The notes: generated from the letters alone by a model not told the origin. Numbered from the stretch's first letter, positions 30,571 to 44,032 are shown. The stretch: DNA of 64,000 nucleotides from Polyodon spathula (GCF_017654505.1 NC_054572.1:2047864-2111863); one strand, 5' to 3'. Made by a program: numbers and translations.

Positions 30571-33531
30571 TGCATCCAATTACTCTGACATTTCCTTCTA
30601 GAACTGGTTCAACAAAACTACAGTAGCACATTTGAGCTCCCCAGCATCCCAATAGTTTAACTACGAGCCCAGGAACACAGCGAGAACTTAACCCCTCACA
30701 CATGGCAGGCCCCAGTCACACACCAGGTCTGACACCTCCATTAAGACTGTCCAAAGCAAACCCAGAATCTGATCTGTAGAGACAGAACACTAATAACTAG
30801 CACTGGGAGAGAGCTAGCCCATCACACGTTGCACATGCGGAAGCTGGCGAGTGCACAACTTTTATGACAGAGCGAAAAAAGCTCAAGTTTTTCTTGCATG
30901 GAGTTCCCCGAGCTATGAATGTACCAGCATGAAGCGCTTGTGACCTGTCAACCTCATCCTTCAGGACGGCTCTTTATATGCAACCGACGCCTGTCAGTAA
31001 AACGCAGGTGCCATTCATCACGCTTCGTTTCTCTCTCGACGCTCCGCCACCTGGCCTGACTTCCCGACTGCAGTGGGGGTTCCAGCTGTTATCACCTGAC
31101 TCTGCAAACCCTTAACCCTCGAAGCACCGAGGTGAGCTCTCTGCCAGCTAGCCTCTCCATTGGAAAACTAGCAGCACTTAGTAAAAGGATATTTGCCAGT
31201 GCTTTTATTTTATTACTTGGCTTGACTGCAATGTGAAATACTGAAGGAGTGTGTTAAGCTGGTTGAACAGCAGTCTTTTCATTTCAATCCACTTTCTTTC
31301 CTTGTCTCTGAATTATGCCCTGTTTTTTTCTGACGAGCAGCTGTCTCTCCCATCGAGACTGGTTTGTTGCTGAACTTTCGAATGTGCAAACGTCAATTTC
31401 TTCACCTCTTAATGACAAGGCTCAGGTGAGAAACATTTGCCTAATCCCCCCATCACTTTTCTCCCTGTGTACAGCAATTTCCATTTGCAGCTGCTAACTC
31501 TCCCTGCATCTCATTTCACCTGTCAGCAGGCCCTCTAATCGTTGGCACCTTTTGCAGGCTCGGCCTAATTTGAATCTGTTTCAGTTGTTTTTCCTATTCT
31601 TTTTTTCACAGTTTCTGAAATGTGTTTTTCATACATTGCAATCCCCACCTCTCCTCCACTCCGAAAAAAAAAAATTACATATGCAAGAAAAATAGACAGA
31701 AGGGATGTACAGTAATAACTAACTGTCAGGTTGTGCATTATTAAAGCAATACCCCAGACTAGGCTACTACAAGTCTATTCCAACTATGTCCTTAATTATT
31801 AAACCCTTACCTGGTTCTAAAACACGTAAAGGGTGAGTCTCATTGGGGCTTTCTAAGACTCATTGAAAGTACAACACATGCGTTTGCAATCGCAAGTATC
31901 TGAAATGCGTGCTTGCCTGTTTTCATTCTGACTGCCGTGCTACAGGTACCCAGGATCCTGTGCACTGAGCTCTCAAGTTTCAAAATGACATTGCATTGCA
32001 ACAGAAACACAGCAATGGATGATTATATCCTTTGGGGGCGAGTTGCTATTTTCATATTACGATCTCACTGTACCCCCGATAAGGGGTACAGATGGCATTA
32101 TGCACATGTTAAACGATGAAGTCTCGACGCTCTACAAAGATATTCTGTATGATTTCTCAACAGCGGCAGTGCACAATAAATACCACCACACCTTATTCTC
32201 ATTAATCTACTGTCACTGAGTGGTTTACAGACCCCACCATTAACATCAGTAATTACAATAAAAGCCTAAAGGAGAGAAGTCTGCAGGAGGGCAGGGGTAT
32301 GATTTATAGAGCGTCTTCATTATAATTGTAAGATCCATGTCCATTTAGATCATTAAAACAGACCCCAGTTGGCCCGATTGCATTTCAGCAACACTGTACA
32401 TGTAGCTGTATTCCGACTGCCTGCTCAATACGAATCTCTACCCCAGGGTCTGCCTCTGTTAGAGCTGAAACAAGCCTCTCCCAGTGTTCTGTAAAGTAGA
32501 AATGGGAATACCCTAAATAAAGCTGACACAGCACATCCATGCATACCCTGCCCAGGCTATAGTCCAGGGAGCACAAATCCAGTCCTTGAGGTGCAGATCC
32601 CTCCAGGTTTCATTGGTATCATTGAATGATGAACGGACTGGAAGAAGGTTGGTCCAGTTAGATCATTGAGGGAATGCAGTCTATTGTGGTCTGCTTTCCT
32701 CTTTCTGCCTTCCACCCCCGTTTGCCCGACAGCTTGCTATCTTGAATCAATTGTCCATCACCACACGTGCCCGGGATAGCAATGCTCTGCTTTCCAGCGA
32801 GATCTTTGAGAATTATTTAAAGCTGAACTCTTCCTGCGATATAAATGTTTTATAAAAGACCTTCACGCTGGTCTAAGAGTCAAGGAACAGCTGATCACAG
32901 GCAGACTGGAGTGACTTCCAAGAGGGAAGCCGGGCGCCCGTCTCGGAGAGGTGATCCCTGGTGAGCATTTCATACATTTTCAAGTAGAAGAACTAAAAAA
33001 AGAAAAGAAAACGTAGCTAATTGATTCAGCGGGAAGTCTTAATCAGTGACTGTGCAAAGGCACCGTGTCTCGTTGATACTGTGATCGGAGCCTCATTTAA
33101 GTTTACATTTCTAAATGAAGAGAAAGCATTCATGGGTAAGAGCTCTCCATGTGCTGGAAACACAAATCAAGAGGTTAAAACAATCTGCCCCCTGGACAGC
33201 ATCTTCACAGGTGTCCAGTGAGACTTCGCTTTAACCACGGACATGGGCTGCTGTTTAAATGCTCATTAAGTACAGATGGCACTTTGTTACTGTCCGTATA
33301 TTTTGGTTCATAGGGAGAAGGAATCTGTCCTGCTTTTGTTTCAGTTTTGCACCCTCCCTCGTGACACCAGACTGACGTCAATGGCATTGCCATAGGTGGG
33401 AAAAGGTTAAGCTAAATATGAATTATTAAGCGAGGGGACCCACACTGCAGACCACGTGGCTCAGAGATTGGCTGACACCTCCCTATCTCCACAGCAGAGT
33501 GAATTTGAAATGTCTTTATGCTGCTTTCCAG

Positions 33532-33546
33532 CCACTAGGTGGAGCT
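33532..33546 (+). promoter_or_regulatory. CTCF consensus match (plus, one mismatch)
   Basis: CCACTAGGTGGAGCT matches CCASYAGRKGGCRSY at all but the twelfth position. It lies 0.8 kb from the opposing site at 34330. Confidence 0.4.
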
Positions 33547-34176
33547 GATTACACACGTCAGAGGAGTTCCACTCTTCAGCTTGGCAGCCTCTGAATCGCA
33601 GTGCAAAATCATCCTTTTATCTCCCAAACTGCATGAACCCACCACCGTGTGTCACTGCAGCACTGAGCGTGGTTTGCCATGCAGGTCACCTCTCCTGCCC
33701 ATTCCCAAACACCCAAACCAGAGAATATTAAAATAATACAGCTGGCAGCCTGTATTCCAATTCCTAGTTCTTCCAGCTTTTTACACCTTAATTCTCACTT
33801 AAAGAAGTGATGACAAGGCATCGAAATCTATTTTCTAACTTCTTACAAACTTATCACTGGTCCCCTTTTTGCGGTGCGATACAAAAACCTTTTGGTCCTG
33901 TGCTAGCAAAATTCAGGATTACAGAAAATCCACCTGCTGCTTCATGATATCACATCACTTCCTCTGCTGTAGGTCACAGGGCCTCTTTGCAGCTCGATCA
34001 CTAGAGTAAAGGTGACAGCATTGTGTTGAAATGCTGTTTGGAACCGCTCTGTATAATGGAGGTGTTTTTTTTTTAATTTTTGGTTGGGTTCAGTTGCTAA
34101 ATCCCTACTCTTTTTCAAACTGCCCTTAGGTACCAGACAGATGCAACTTTCCTCTCTATTTTCAGCATCACCAGTG

Positions 34177-34181
<5 letters not shown>

Positions 34182-34233
<52 letters not shown>
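34182..34233 (+). repeat. Poly(A) run of 52
   Basis: 52 consecutive A. The 150 bases before it show no gene or SINE I recognise, so it may be a retroposon tail or an expanded homopolymer. Confidence 0.95.
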
Positions 34234-34236
<3 letters not shown>

Positions 34237-34329
34237 GAGCCAAAGGGTGGAATCTCCAAAGGAGGAACAAATTCCTGGGGGCAATAGTGCAAGTCTTTCC
34301 TGTGCTTTAACCTCCAAACACCAGATAAT

Positions 34330-34344
34330 GCTGCCACCTAGTGG
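34330..34344 (-). promoter_or_regulatory. CTCF consensus match (minus)
   Basis: On the minus strand CCACTAGGTGGCAGC fits the CTCF core consensus at all 15 positions. Together with 33532 it forms an inward-facing (convergent) pair. Confidence 0.5.
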
Positions 34345-35507
34345 ACACCATGGTAATAACGTTGATCCCTCAGCCTGTGGTATGTTTTTTAATTTCAGTG
34401 TATTTTGATATTGCCATTTGTAAAACCATACTCTGTACTTTTTTCTGGAACCTAAAATGCATTATACCTCTACTTCTGCGCTTCCCTTACTTCAAAAACA
34501 ATCTGGTGGGTTAGTCTCTAGAACTGGTGTTGGGGTCGTAACTGCTGGGTAGGTTTTAAGTGAGTGTTCTCAGTTACAGAGTAAGCTATTTAAAAACTCT
34601 GAAGTCACTTGCAGAGTGAGGGTGCACAGCTGTACACGAGGGTAAGCTTTCGTGGGAAAACGAAATTCAGGAAGGGTGGGCTTGCTTCTGATAGAGAGAT
34701 CATCTCTTCCAAAGTGTCAGATCACACTCTTGCTGCATAGCAAGTGAATCGACTGCTCACAGATTAATGAGATGCTCTCCGCTTCAAGTGTTTTCACACC
34801 TGCTTTCAAATCCATCCCAGGCTGAAACTAGACTCAGTTCACAGGGATCTGTATTCCTATGTGAATGATTTCACGATGTGCATGCGTTTGCTTGCTGCGG
34901 TTGTGATGGCTTCTTATGAGCACTTCACACACACGCTGTTTTTTTTTCTTCTTGAAAAGCTTGCCTATTATGCGAGTTCTGGCTCGACTGCTGCTGTCAA
35001 ATACTGGCTCGACCACACCACTGATGGACACGGAGGCAGCAAAGGGGGTGATAAGGGGGTGATCAGTAAAAAGGGCTTGGTTAAAACCCACCCCTATTCT
35101 GGAGAGGCCCCCTGACCTCTTCTAGTGATCTAATCCCCAGTGTCGCTCGGTCCCCCGGCCACTAAGAACTTTGAATGCGAGGTCAGCAAGTGTCAAAACG
35201 AGCCAAGCTGACACTTTGATAACGTCTGCCCTGCCCCAGTGAGTTTCCAACCTCCTACGTGTGTGTGTGTTTTGTGTTACTTATAATGGGATTGCTCCCC
35301 CTCCCACCTCCAAAGCGTGGGGAGGTAAAGAATATCAAGGAACAACCATGTCCTGAGCCTCAGAGAACCGCACAGGGATGTTATCAGCCTTCCTCAGACT
35401 GCTGGAACAAAGCCTTCCTGACAGTGGAGCTCCCAGCGTGCCCCAGACAGACCTCGACATTCCACAGGGTGGAGTACCGGAGACAAGACAGGTCTGCGAT
35501 ATGTGTG

Positions 35508-35816
35508 AGTCGGTGAGAGAAAGTGTGTGAGTGTGAGAGAAAGGGAGTGTGAGTGTGTGTGAGTGAGTGTGAGAGAGAGGGAGTGGGAGTGAGTGAGTGG
35601 GCGTGTGAGAGGGAGTGTGAGTGTGTGAGAGGGAGTGAGTGTGTGTGAGAACGAGTGTGAGTGTGTGAGAGAGTATGAGAGGTAGTGTGAGACATTGAGA
35701 GAGGGAGTGAGTGTGAGTTTGTGTGAGTGAGAGAGAGGGAGTGAGCGACAGAAAGAGGGAGTGTGAGTGAGAATGTGAGAGGGAGTGAGAGAGAGTGAAT
35801 GTGAGTGTGTTTGTTT
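35508..35816. repeat. (GTGAGA)-type simple repeat, about 300 bp
   Basis: Irregular gtgtgagtgagagagggagtg units. The long minus-strand frame rich in Ser-His-Thr-Leu across it is a product of the repeat. Confidence 0.95.
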
Positions 35817-36927
35817 TGAAATTTTAATTACTCTTCTGTCACCTGCCATTATGGAAAAAAAAACATTTTTAAACATTTCACCAAAATTCCCATGGTCTGG
35901 TTCACTTGATGAAATGACTTTTTCACTTTGACAGCCCTTGTCTTTTCTGGCATAATTTAACAAAAAACACAACAACATTGTTTGGTTAGATTTTCCGTCT
36001 TCACCAGCCTAGATATACCGAAATCCCCCCTCTCCCCCTCAGTGGCTTTACTCTGTGCCTCTGTTTAAATATCATATGATATTAGGAATGCTTTGAGAGT
36101 GCTCTCCTGGGTCGATATTAATCTGGCCTACTGTACTTGAACATTTAGGTATTCAAAAATACTATGAATGGTAGTGCTGCATATCAAGCAAATATGCCTT
36201 CAGTGTGCACAATGTGATAACGCCTAACGATTTGGAAAATAGCTCTAGTAAAACATCATTTCCTGGCTTTGTTCTTTTTTTAAGAACAGCCTTTTAAACT
36301 CATTCACAGTAGCGGGCCTGCCCTCGTCTCTTATGAATCCACAGTGCAGGAAGGATGGGGAGGTGGCCTTGTCACTAGAACTATTCCAGGGAAAAGAATA
36401 GCAGGAAACGGGGAGGTCTGTGGGAAGTCGATGGGAACCTGAATGAAATAATAAGTCAGGTTTACAAAGCAGTGGGAGGACGAGGCAGGTTAGTAAAGGG
36501 GCAGGGGCTGTTGTATTGTTTCCTTTTTGCAGTTGGTGTCACACCTTTAATCCTGCTACTACCTCCACACTCATATCTTACATGAGGTACACCAGAGAGC
36601 CAACAAGGCCTTTTTAAAATATTGACATGAGTCTACCGGGCATTCTGCTAATCACAGACCCGCCCCCCTCCCAGACTTCAGAGGTGAAAAGTCAATTTTT
36701 TTGGTGAAAATGAATCATCCCCATGATCTATGCGAGCACGGTGCCTTGAATCAGTGCCGTTATTGCAGAACGAAGGCTCCCACAGCACAGCTCTCGCAGG
36801 GTAGCTCGCACAGGGCAGTGCTGCGTGCGCTACTCGTAACAGACCTCATCATTATATGCTGCAGCCCGATCACATGATAAGGGTGATGAGTTTATGTATT
36901 AAAACTAAGTTTATTTCATAACAATAA

Positions 36928-36944
36928 CCTAACCCTAACCCTAA
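36928..36944 (-). repeat. Interstitial telomere-like repeat
   Basis: cctaaccctaaccctaa, nearly three CCCTAA units, with a degenerate TTAGGG-type partner region at 58298-58350. It is too short to be a fused telomere. Confidence 0.5.
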
Positions 36945-37019
36945 GGGTCGTCAGGTATTATGGGCACGTGATAGGGGTGTTGAGGGTCAATGAAGCACTA
37001 CGTAAATTAGTGCTCTAGC

Positions 37020-37069
37020 AGCTCTACCCTGTGGGAGCTACCCTGTATTGAGCTACCCTGTATTGAGCT
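37020..37069. repeat. 15-bp tandem repeat, three copies
   Basis: Two exact units of gagctaccctgtatt at 37035-37064, preceded by one diverged unit. Confidence 0.8.
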
Positions 37070-37601
37070 CCTTAGAGAACATTTACTTAAGATAATAATA
37101 ACACATTACAATTGACAATCTACAATATCTGGAGTTTCTCGAGTCTCATCAGGGGACAGGAGAATCACGCTTGCACTTGGCAGGTATCCAAGGATGGTGG
37201 AAAATTGAGGAACCGTGTGAAACACCAAAAAAACCCCTGAACTTTAAAAAGGTTTTTTTGACCGGCGCTAGCACTTTATACACAACTATACACAAACAAG
37301 CAGACATCCTTAGTAAACAGGAGGTCTGGCTTCATCTTACACCATTTACTGTTAAGGGTGAAATGTATCTGAACTGGGAAAATGACAAACAAGCAGTCAT
37401 TTGCTGAGCAATCCCCAGAACCCTTCAGTGCATGCTACACAAAACAGAGCGAGGTGCAGTAAAGCACAGGCAAGCATGGTAAAGCTTGATAACAGTTAGG
37501 AAATAATGGAACTGGGCACCTACACTGCAAAAATAACTGGCTTCCGTTTCAGGGAATTTCAAGCACCCATAACATACCCTCCACTCCCAAACCCCAAGGT
37601 C

Positions 37602-37630
37602 AGTTTTTTTTTTTTTTTTTTTTTTTTTTT
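37602..37630. repeat. Poly(T) run
   Basis: About 29 T. Similar T or A runs occur at 40617-40641, 45367-45399 and 48098-48123. Confidence 0.9.
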
Positions 37631-38586
37631 GCAGCAACTTTAGTATCAGAAACAATGAAAAAAAATGATGACCCAGCGCTAAAGCAAAACTCTAACCAAC
37701 CCCGGGTGTTTGGGTACGCATGCCAAACGGTAGTGAAAACCCTTGCAGACCATGTATTCATTATACAAACCAACATAGTGAAAGCATGGTAAATTGCAAA
37801 GCATATGTAGTGGAAAACATGGTAATCTTGTATTAGGGATGGTGGAGCTATGGTTTGCAATCTCCTATCAGTGAATTCCAGCATGCCAGGCCTCGTTTTG
37901 TTGGCAGAAAACCTTCATTGGCTTGGTTTATGTGCACTTAAAAATCAACTGTACAGTCTTTTGGCAGCGCGACTTTTACACTTCAACGGTAGAACCACCA
38001 CGGTTATACTCACTACAACTGCTGGTACATTTTAAACAACATCAATATTAAAATGAAAGACAAAATCTCAAAAAGTTTTATTCCAGCACATCATATCAAA
38101 TATCTGCACAGCCGAAATGCCATATTTAAATGAACAATTAAACATAAAAGGGTTTATTTTCTAACTTACCACATACAAAGCACTGCCTACTGCAGTTTTC
38201 TGATCAAAATGGTTCTGCTGAAGCGCTGTGGCTAGCTTCAAGATTAAATCTCTCCTACATTGTACAAAACAAAGGAAAATGCCACCGTTTACCTTTCCTC
38301 ACTCAGTCATGTTTCTAGGTTGAGAGGAAGTGCCCAAGAAGTCAGTTAACATGTTCTTCAACTGCACAATGACAGGGAGAGAAGTGATACAGTGGACTTG
38401 AAGTTTATTATACTTTATTATACTGTGACTCCATTATGTCCTGCAATGTATCATAGGTCAGCCATCTGCGCACGATGCTTTACAAGAAAGAAAAGAAGAC
38501 CCTATTGATGGTCTGAACTGGTGGAGTGCTCCACAACATTTTCAACCAGTATAAACTGGAGTCCGTCTCCCAACGTCTCCAGAAGT

Positions 38587-38735
38587 ACTACATACACACA
38601 TACTGTACACCTGCATACACACGCATACATACATACTGTACACATGCATACACATGCATATATACTGTACACATGCATACACACTCATGCATACTGTACA
38701 CATGCATACACACACATACATACACAGACACGTAG
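38587..38735. repeat. Minisatellite built from catacaca/ctgtacacatg units
   Basis: Higher-order units of about 30 bases containing actgtacacatgcatacaca repeat four to five times. It is alternating purine-pyrimidine throughout, so it can adopt Z-DNA. Confidence 0.85.
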
Positions 38736-39287
38736 GACTTTTGGTCCCGCTAGCATCAGCATGTCAATTTTAGAGAGCTTGCAAATTGCCCGTTTTGTAA
38801 ACGGATCAGGTGCCCTATTTATAGAGACAGATTCCTTCTGTGTCCTGGCGACTCACGTGTCAGTCATGCATTGGCGTTTTGCTGCCAGCTGGAAAACTGA
38901 CAACAAGAATCTGAAAAATAAACAAGCAGGGGAGGGTGGGGCACCAGGTCAAATAGGTGGGGCACTTTGGGGCCACCCCCAGACCCACCTGACTATACCA
39001 GGGCACAAACAATACATTTAACAGAGAACTCTTTGCCATGAATACCAAGACTGGAGCTCAAGGCAACTGCCAAGAAAGCAAATCCACAATTAAAGGAGCG
39101 ATCGAGTATTGCTTCACAATGAGCCAATCCCAATCAAGGTTGAAAAATCAAAACTCACACACCGCTGCTGTGTGCAGGTTCATCAGAAATAGGCTGGTGT
39201 AAACAGTTCGAATGAGCGATTGAGAAAAGGTGGACCATGTGTGTCAGGTGAAATCACTGCAAGCACTCTTCCATTTAGACAATATGC

Positions 39288-39352
39288 GAGTAAAATCATA
39301 TTTTGGGTGAAAAAAAGGCAACATTACCTTGAAGTCATGAGCACTTTCAAGA
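39288..39352. repeat. Decayed dispersed repeat, copy 2
   Basis: A relative of 8172-8234 in the same orientation. The shared core is (g)caacattaccttgaagtcatga. Confidence 0.45.
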
Positions 39353-40957
39353 ATTATATACATAAGGCTTTCTATTTTCCACCTGAAAAGAAAATCTTTT
39401 TCCCTGCCATTCAGTTCTAATAATTATAATATTAAAGTACGGGAAGATGCTTCTATCAATGCAGTTACTGCGTTCTCCTAGTCTCCTCCCACTAGGATTA
39501 GGCCGTTACAGTTTTTATAAATCTTCCTTTCTCATTCTCTTGTGTGTTCCCTTTCCAAGATTGACAGACACGCTCCCTAAAACTGCAAATATATCAAATA
39601 TTTAAAAAATACATTTAAAGAAAAACTGTACTGCGCACACGCAAATACAGAAATAATATTTTATTCCTTACTGATCGCTTTGCTATAGCAATATAAAGCA
39701 TCCCGTCTCTCTTCAAACACAGAATATTGTTTTTACTGTATATCCTTTCAAAAAATTCGCTTGGCAGATATGTTAGGTTTTTTATATTGTTAGGTTCGGT
39801 TGAGGAGTAAGAAGGCGACGAGAAATCCTAGGAATCAAGAATCCAGTCTTTTTTTTTTTTTTACCAGTCACAAATACGGTGAGTGAGCAGATCCAGCCGT
39901 TCATTTTATTTTACTTTACCCTCTTCCATACCTTGTTTGCAGTCAATTCCTAGACTGCCACAGACTGCTTAGTGCTTTCTGTTGCATTCAATTTTCAAAC
40001 TACCCCTCATCCTGGAACCCAGCTTTGTCAGGCTGCTGGGCTTTTTTCTAAAGCATTTCCAACTTCTGTGACCCCAAATCAATGACTGCATATGCAGGAC
40101 TCAGAGATGCCAAGATCATGACATCTAATCGCGTGTATAAAATGAGGAGTGATCTTTGGGAATACTCTTCTCATAGGAGTGAGGCAGCAAAAGCAGACGT
40201 CAAAAAAGTTCCTCAAATGAGTGAGCCGATTCACACCCTAGCCCTAATTCATTCTTGTAGATTAACATCATTCTCGTAGATTTCCGCTGAAGTGCAGTTT
40301 CATTGGCTGTACCTTGGCTCAGCCTCGGGTTCTCTTGTTAACACTGAATTATTTTGGAGACCCAGGCAGGGTCCGCGGGGCAGTACCTGGCACACTGTCA
40401 GAACGTTTAAGAGTTGCATCTCTAGTTTTTCTGTGTGTGCTTGTTGTTCATTGGAAACATGCATACAGATTAGCCTATATGGGGTTTGCTTGCACAGCAA
40501 GGCTACTGATTCAAGATTACAAAAAAGGAATTTCTAATGAACAACATAATAGCAGAAGCAATGCATATACTCATAAGGCTGGTGTCAAAACTCTTTATTC
40601 CAATTCATCATTTGCATTTTTTTTTTTTTTTTTTTTTTTTTAAGCACAAAACACACCCCATAAAGTTACTTTATAAATCAGCCACTTCATTATGGGCCTG
40701 GTCTGAATTAGTTTCTTATAAAAGAGGTTTCAGAATTACATTTGGTGTTTTGCAGAAAAAAAGTGTGCTAATAACAATTAAAACAGCATTTAGAATCTAG
40801 CCCATCGTTTATCTCTAGTTTTAATTTCTTTTAGAGAATAAAAGTTGTACAAGCATTACTTTGCTATGTTATTTCCCTGATACTGTTTAAAACATAAATG
40901 TACAAATTATATATTTCCCTATACTGTTTAAAAAAAATACAAGGTATAATATATATA

Positions 40958-41008
40958 GCTATATATATATATATATATATATATAGATGTGGAGGAGAGA
41001 GAGGAGAT

Positions 41009-41073
<65 letters not shown>
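40958..41073. repeat. (TA)n and (GA)n compound microsatellite
   Basis: A (TA)n tract to about 40985, a 28-base spacer, then about 30 GA units from 41012 to 41073. Confidence 0.95.
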
Positions 41074-41074
<1 letters not shown>

Positions 41075-42401
41075 AGTATACATTCCACCTGTTCCAAAAC
41101 CCTCTCCTATACCCCGACCCTCACTTACCAATATAGAATGTGTCTGTTCTATATGATCCATGGCCTTTGGAGCTACATCCCAAATCCAGGGACAGGCAAG
41201 TAATCTTTAAGGGTACTTCAAACCAAAACACAAGCATCTCTGCGACAGCCTGATATATACAGCACAGTGCCACCAACGCCAACAGTGGCATCGAGCCTTT
41301 CCCAGAATCATCAGCACACTGCTTCAAATAAAATGGGATGTCTAGACCTGGGCTGGAAGCTGAAGGGAAATGCTAGTCTTGTACGTGTCTCTGGGGAAGA
41401 CACCCAATCTTCTTTAAGGCGCCTCCCCCGCCCCCTCCTCATGATGAAGCGTGGACAAGCCTCCTCTGGAGGATGAAGTGGAGCCTTTTTAAACAGCCCT
41501 CTGTCAGTGTTGAGTATACATGCCACTGCAGACTGTGTGTTCCTGCTCATTAGAGTGCCAGCCTTGGTTTACTGACACCTTGGCCATTTTCCATCCCTTG
41601 GTTACGATTATGAGGGCACAATGTATCACCAGCACGCTAGCCTGGGAAACTGGGATTTTTGGATGTCTGGATATGGCAGTAATTAGCTGGAGCTCAATTA
41701 GAGCTTTCTGCAATTTGGTTTGGTTGAGGAGGGAGGAAGGAGTGATTAAGGTTAATTATCAAAAAATCTGCAGGACGGTCCCCAGATGCTCCGAAAGGCT
41801 GGGTTCTGTTTGACCTTGTCTGGGACGGTGTTTGTTGACCGGTGGTTAGCAGAGCAGCCCAACAAGGTCAACAACTATTATCTGGGACTGAATCAGTTCA
41901 CTGCTGCTCAGGATTAAGCTTTACCCAGTCATGTCCACCGTTGCTCCAGTACAACAATATTTGCAGTAATACTCATAGGTGTATTGCATTAGCAAGCCGG
42001 CCTCACTGTTGAAAATGTGTGGCTTTCTATGCTTTTCTTTTTTTTGCTTTTATTCACACGATTAGTGTCTAATTACAGTAAATGCTACACTAATAAGTAC
42101 TATTTGGCATTGCTTTGTTGATTAATACCAGTGCTGACATTTCCTCCCCAAGAACTGAACGATTAAAAGGCAGCAACAAAACTGGAAAATTCTCCTGAAT
42201 GTACCTTTAGCAAAACTGAAAACTTTCCATGCACAAGATGTCTTAAACTGTGCTGTTTTAACATATGGCCCCTGTACTGTACTGGGCTATTGTTTTATTA
42301 CTCAGATACCACCTGTAGGGCAACGTGATTGGCATAGATGCTGGATGTCAGTTATTTTACATAAATACAAACTTAACGAGAAGAGTAAACCATGCCAATT
42401 G

Positions 42402-42534
42402 CAAACCATGCCAACGTGTGCTTGCAATGATTCTGCACACAGACCCGTTCACTCCCAAACCACGCCAATGTGCTCTTGCAATGATTCTGCACACAGACCC
42501 GTTCACTCCCAAACCACGCCAATGTGCTCTTGCA
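42402..42534. repeat. 54-bp tandem repeat, 2.5 copies
   Basis: The unit starts cttgcaatgattctgcacac and ends cacgccaatgtgct. Two full copies (42420-42527) are almost identical and a diverged partial unit precedes them. The near identity suggests recent duplication. Confidence 0.9.
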
Positions 42535-42737
42535 ACACCCAAACAAACTAAACATTCTATATAAAAACTACCAGTAGTACCAAAGCTTCATCCCCAAATA
42601 TATTAATGGAAATGGGTGGAATGTCCCTTATTTTTGGCAGTGGTTTTGTAACTAATAACAAATAAAATGTAGGTTTGTCATGGATTTATTTATTCAGTGT
42701 AAAGCGACTCATTAGTATGCAAGTCATGGTGTGTGTA

Positions 42738-42743
<6 letters not shown>

Positions 42744-42825
<82 letters not shown>
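42744..42825. repeat. (TA)n(CA)n microsatellite
   Basis: About 32 TA then 10 CA units. Confidence 0.97.
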
Positions 42826-42874
42826 GGTGTATGGCCATGTGATGCTGTTTAACCAATCAGATGTGGTTATTTTT

Positions 42875-42876
<2 letters not shown>

Positions 42877-42923
<47 letters not shown>

Positions 42924-42946
42924 CTATATATATATATATATATATA
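42877..42946. repeat. (TA)n microsatellite, left side of hAT-like insertion
   Basis: About 35 TA units with one interruption (ataatatct). It abuts the GGGCTGTCAA terminus at 42951, and a matching (TA)n abuts the other terminus. Confidence 0.97.
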
Positions 42947-42950
42947 ATTA

Positions 42951-43781
42951 GGGCTGTCAATTAATTGCACTTAACTTCTATATTGAACACGTTCATTTCT
43001 TTGGAGATTTTCTTTAACACGCGTTCATTGCACGTTTGTCTTTCATTTACTTTTTTAAAAACTTTTTGCTGTATTAATACACCAGGCTTCCATCAGCATC
43101 TAGTCTGTCTGTGTGCTGTCACAGCTGATGTGGTATGCCATGTAACAAAAGAATCATACCGAACATAGCAATGTGTGTTTTATACAGAATATTCTTCTCA
43201 ATAGTGAAATTCGATTCCTGTTGCATGTACTTTTTAAAAAATACATACCTATATATGTACATGTCCGTGAATAAAAACGTTTCTGGTAAATTTATGTTGA
43301 CAGTCTGTACATTACTAGGACCTGAAAACTTATCAATTCATATCAACTTGACAAATACTGTGTCACCAAAAGAAATGTCTGTGTTTTTATATATACAGTT
43401 TTTAACGTGGTTTAAATGACATTAAAAGACTGAATGCTACATACCTACAGATTGATATAAAATATTTATGGATTTGTCAAAGAAAGCGTTCTATAATATG
43501 ACTGCAATTTTCCTGTGTCTAATATTTAATCCAGCTACAAATAAACACACCCAAACAAATATGTTTTCAAACAGGATTTAAAAAATTAAATTGTGCTACC
43601 ATTCCTGATATGAATCCAAAGACAAGGGGCATTATAACTGAATGTCTTGGCTCGGACAGAGAAGAATAGCATTTTCTGATCTCAGGGAACGATCAGGGAC
43701 AAATGAGCTCGGCAGATCTTGACGATAAGAAGGTCCAAGACCATGTATGGCCTTATAGGTAATAAGAAGAACTTAATAATA

Positions 43782-43856
<75 letters not shown>

Positions 43857-43959
43857 CAGTAATAAAACATCAATTAAATGAGATGGATTAAAACCAAGAT
43901 TAAATAAATAAAAATTGTAACCAAGATTAATAGTAATTGTTTTAATTGCTTGACAGCCC
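42951..43959. mobile_element. hAT-like element inserted in a (TA)n tract
   Basis: The left terminus GGGCTGTCAATTAATT and the right terminus, read in reverse complement, GGGCTGTCAAGCAATT, share ten exact terminal bases and AATT beyond. GGGCTGTCAA is a terminus I associate with old vertebrate hAT-type transposons. The 1009-base interior has no transposase frame and includes, at 43600-43770, a segment resembling a retroelement 3' region followed by an (AAT)n tract. (TA)n runs touch both ends. Confidence 0.6.
43783..43856. repeat. (AAT)n microsatellite
   Basis: About 24 AAT units after a segment at 43600-43770 (for example ggccttataggtaataagaa) that looks like the 3' end of a non-LTR element. 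The (AAT)n could be its tail. Confidence 0.95.
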
Positions 43960-43961
43960 TC

Positions 43962-43967
<6 letters not shown>

Positions 43968-44029
<62 letters not shown>
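43968..44029. repeat. (TA)n microsatellite upstream of CD34 promoter
   Basis: About 31 TA units, 259 bases before the CD34 TATA box. Confidence 0.97.

Positions 44030-44032
<3 letters not shown>

Noticed and set aside
35394..35978. 194-codon minus-strand frame rich in Ser, His, Thr and Leu
   Set aside because: A direct product of the GTGAGA simple repeat.
42402..42534. Possible CRISPR array
   Set aside because: A head-to-tail tandem repeat with no spacers, in a vertebrate genome.
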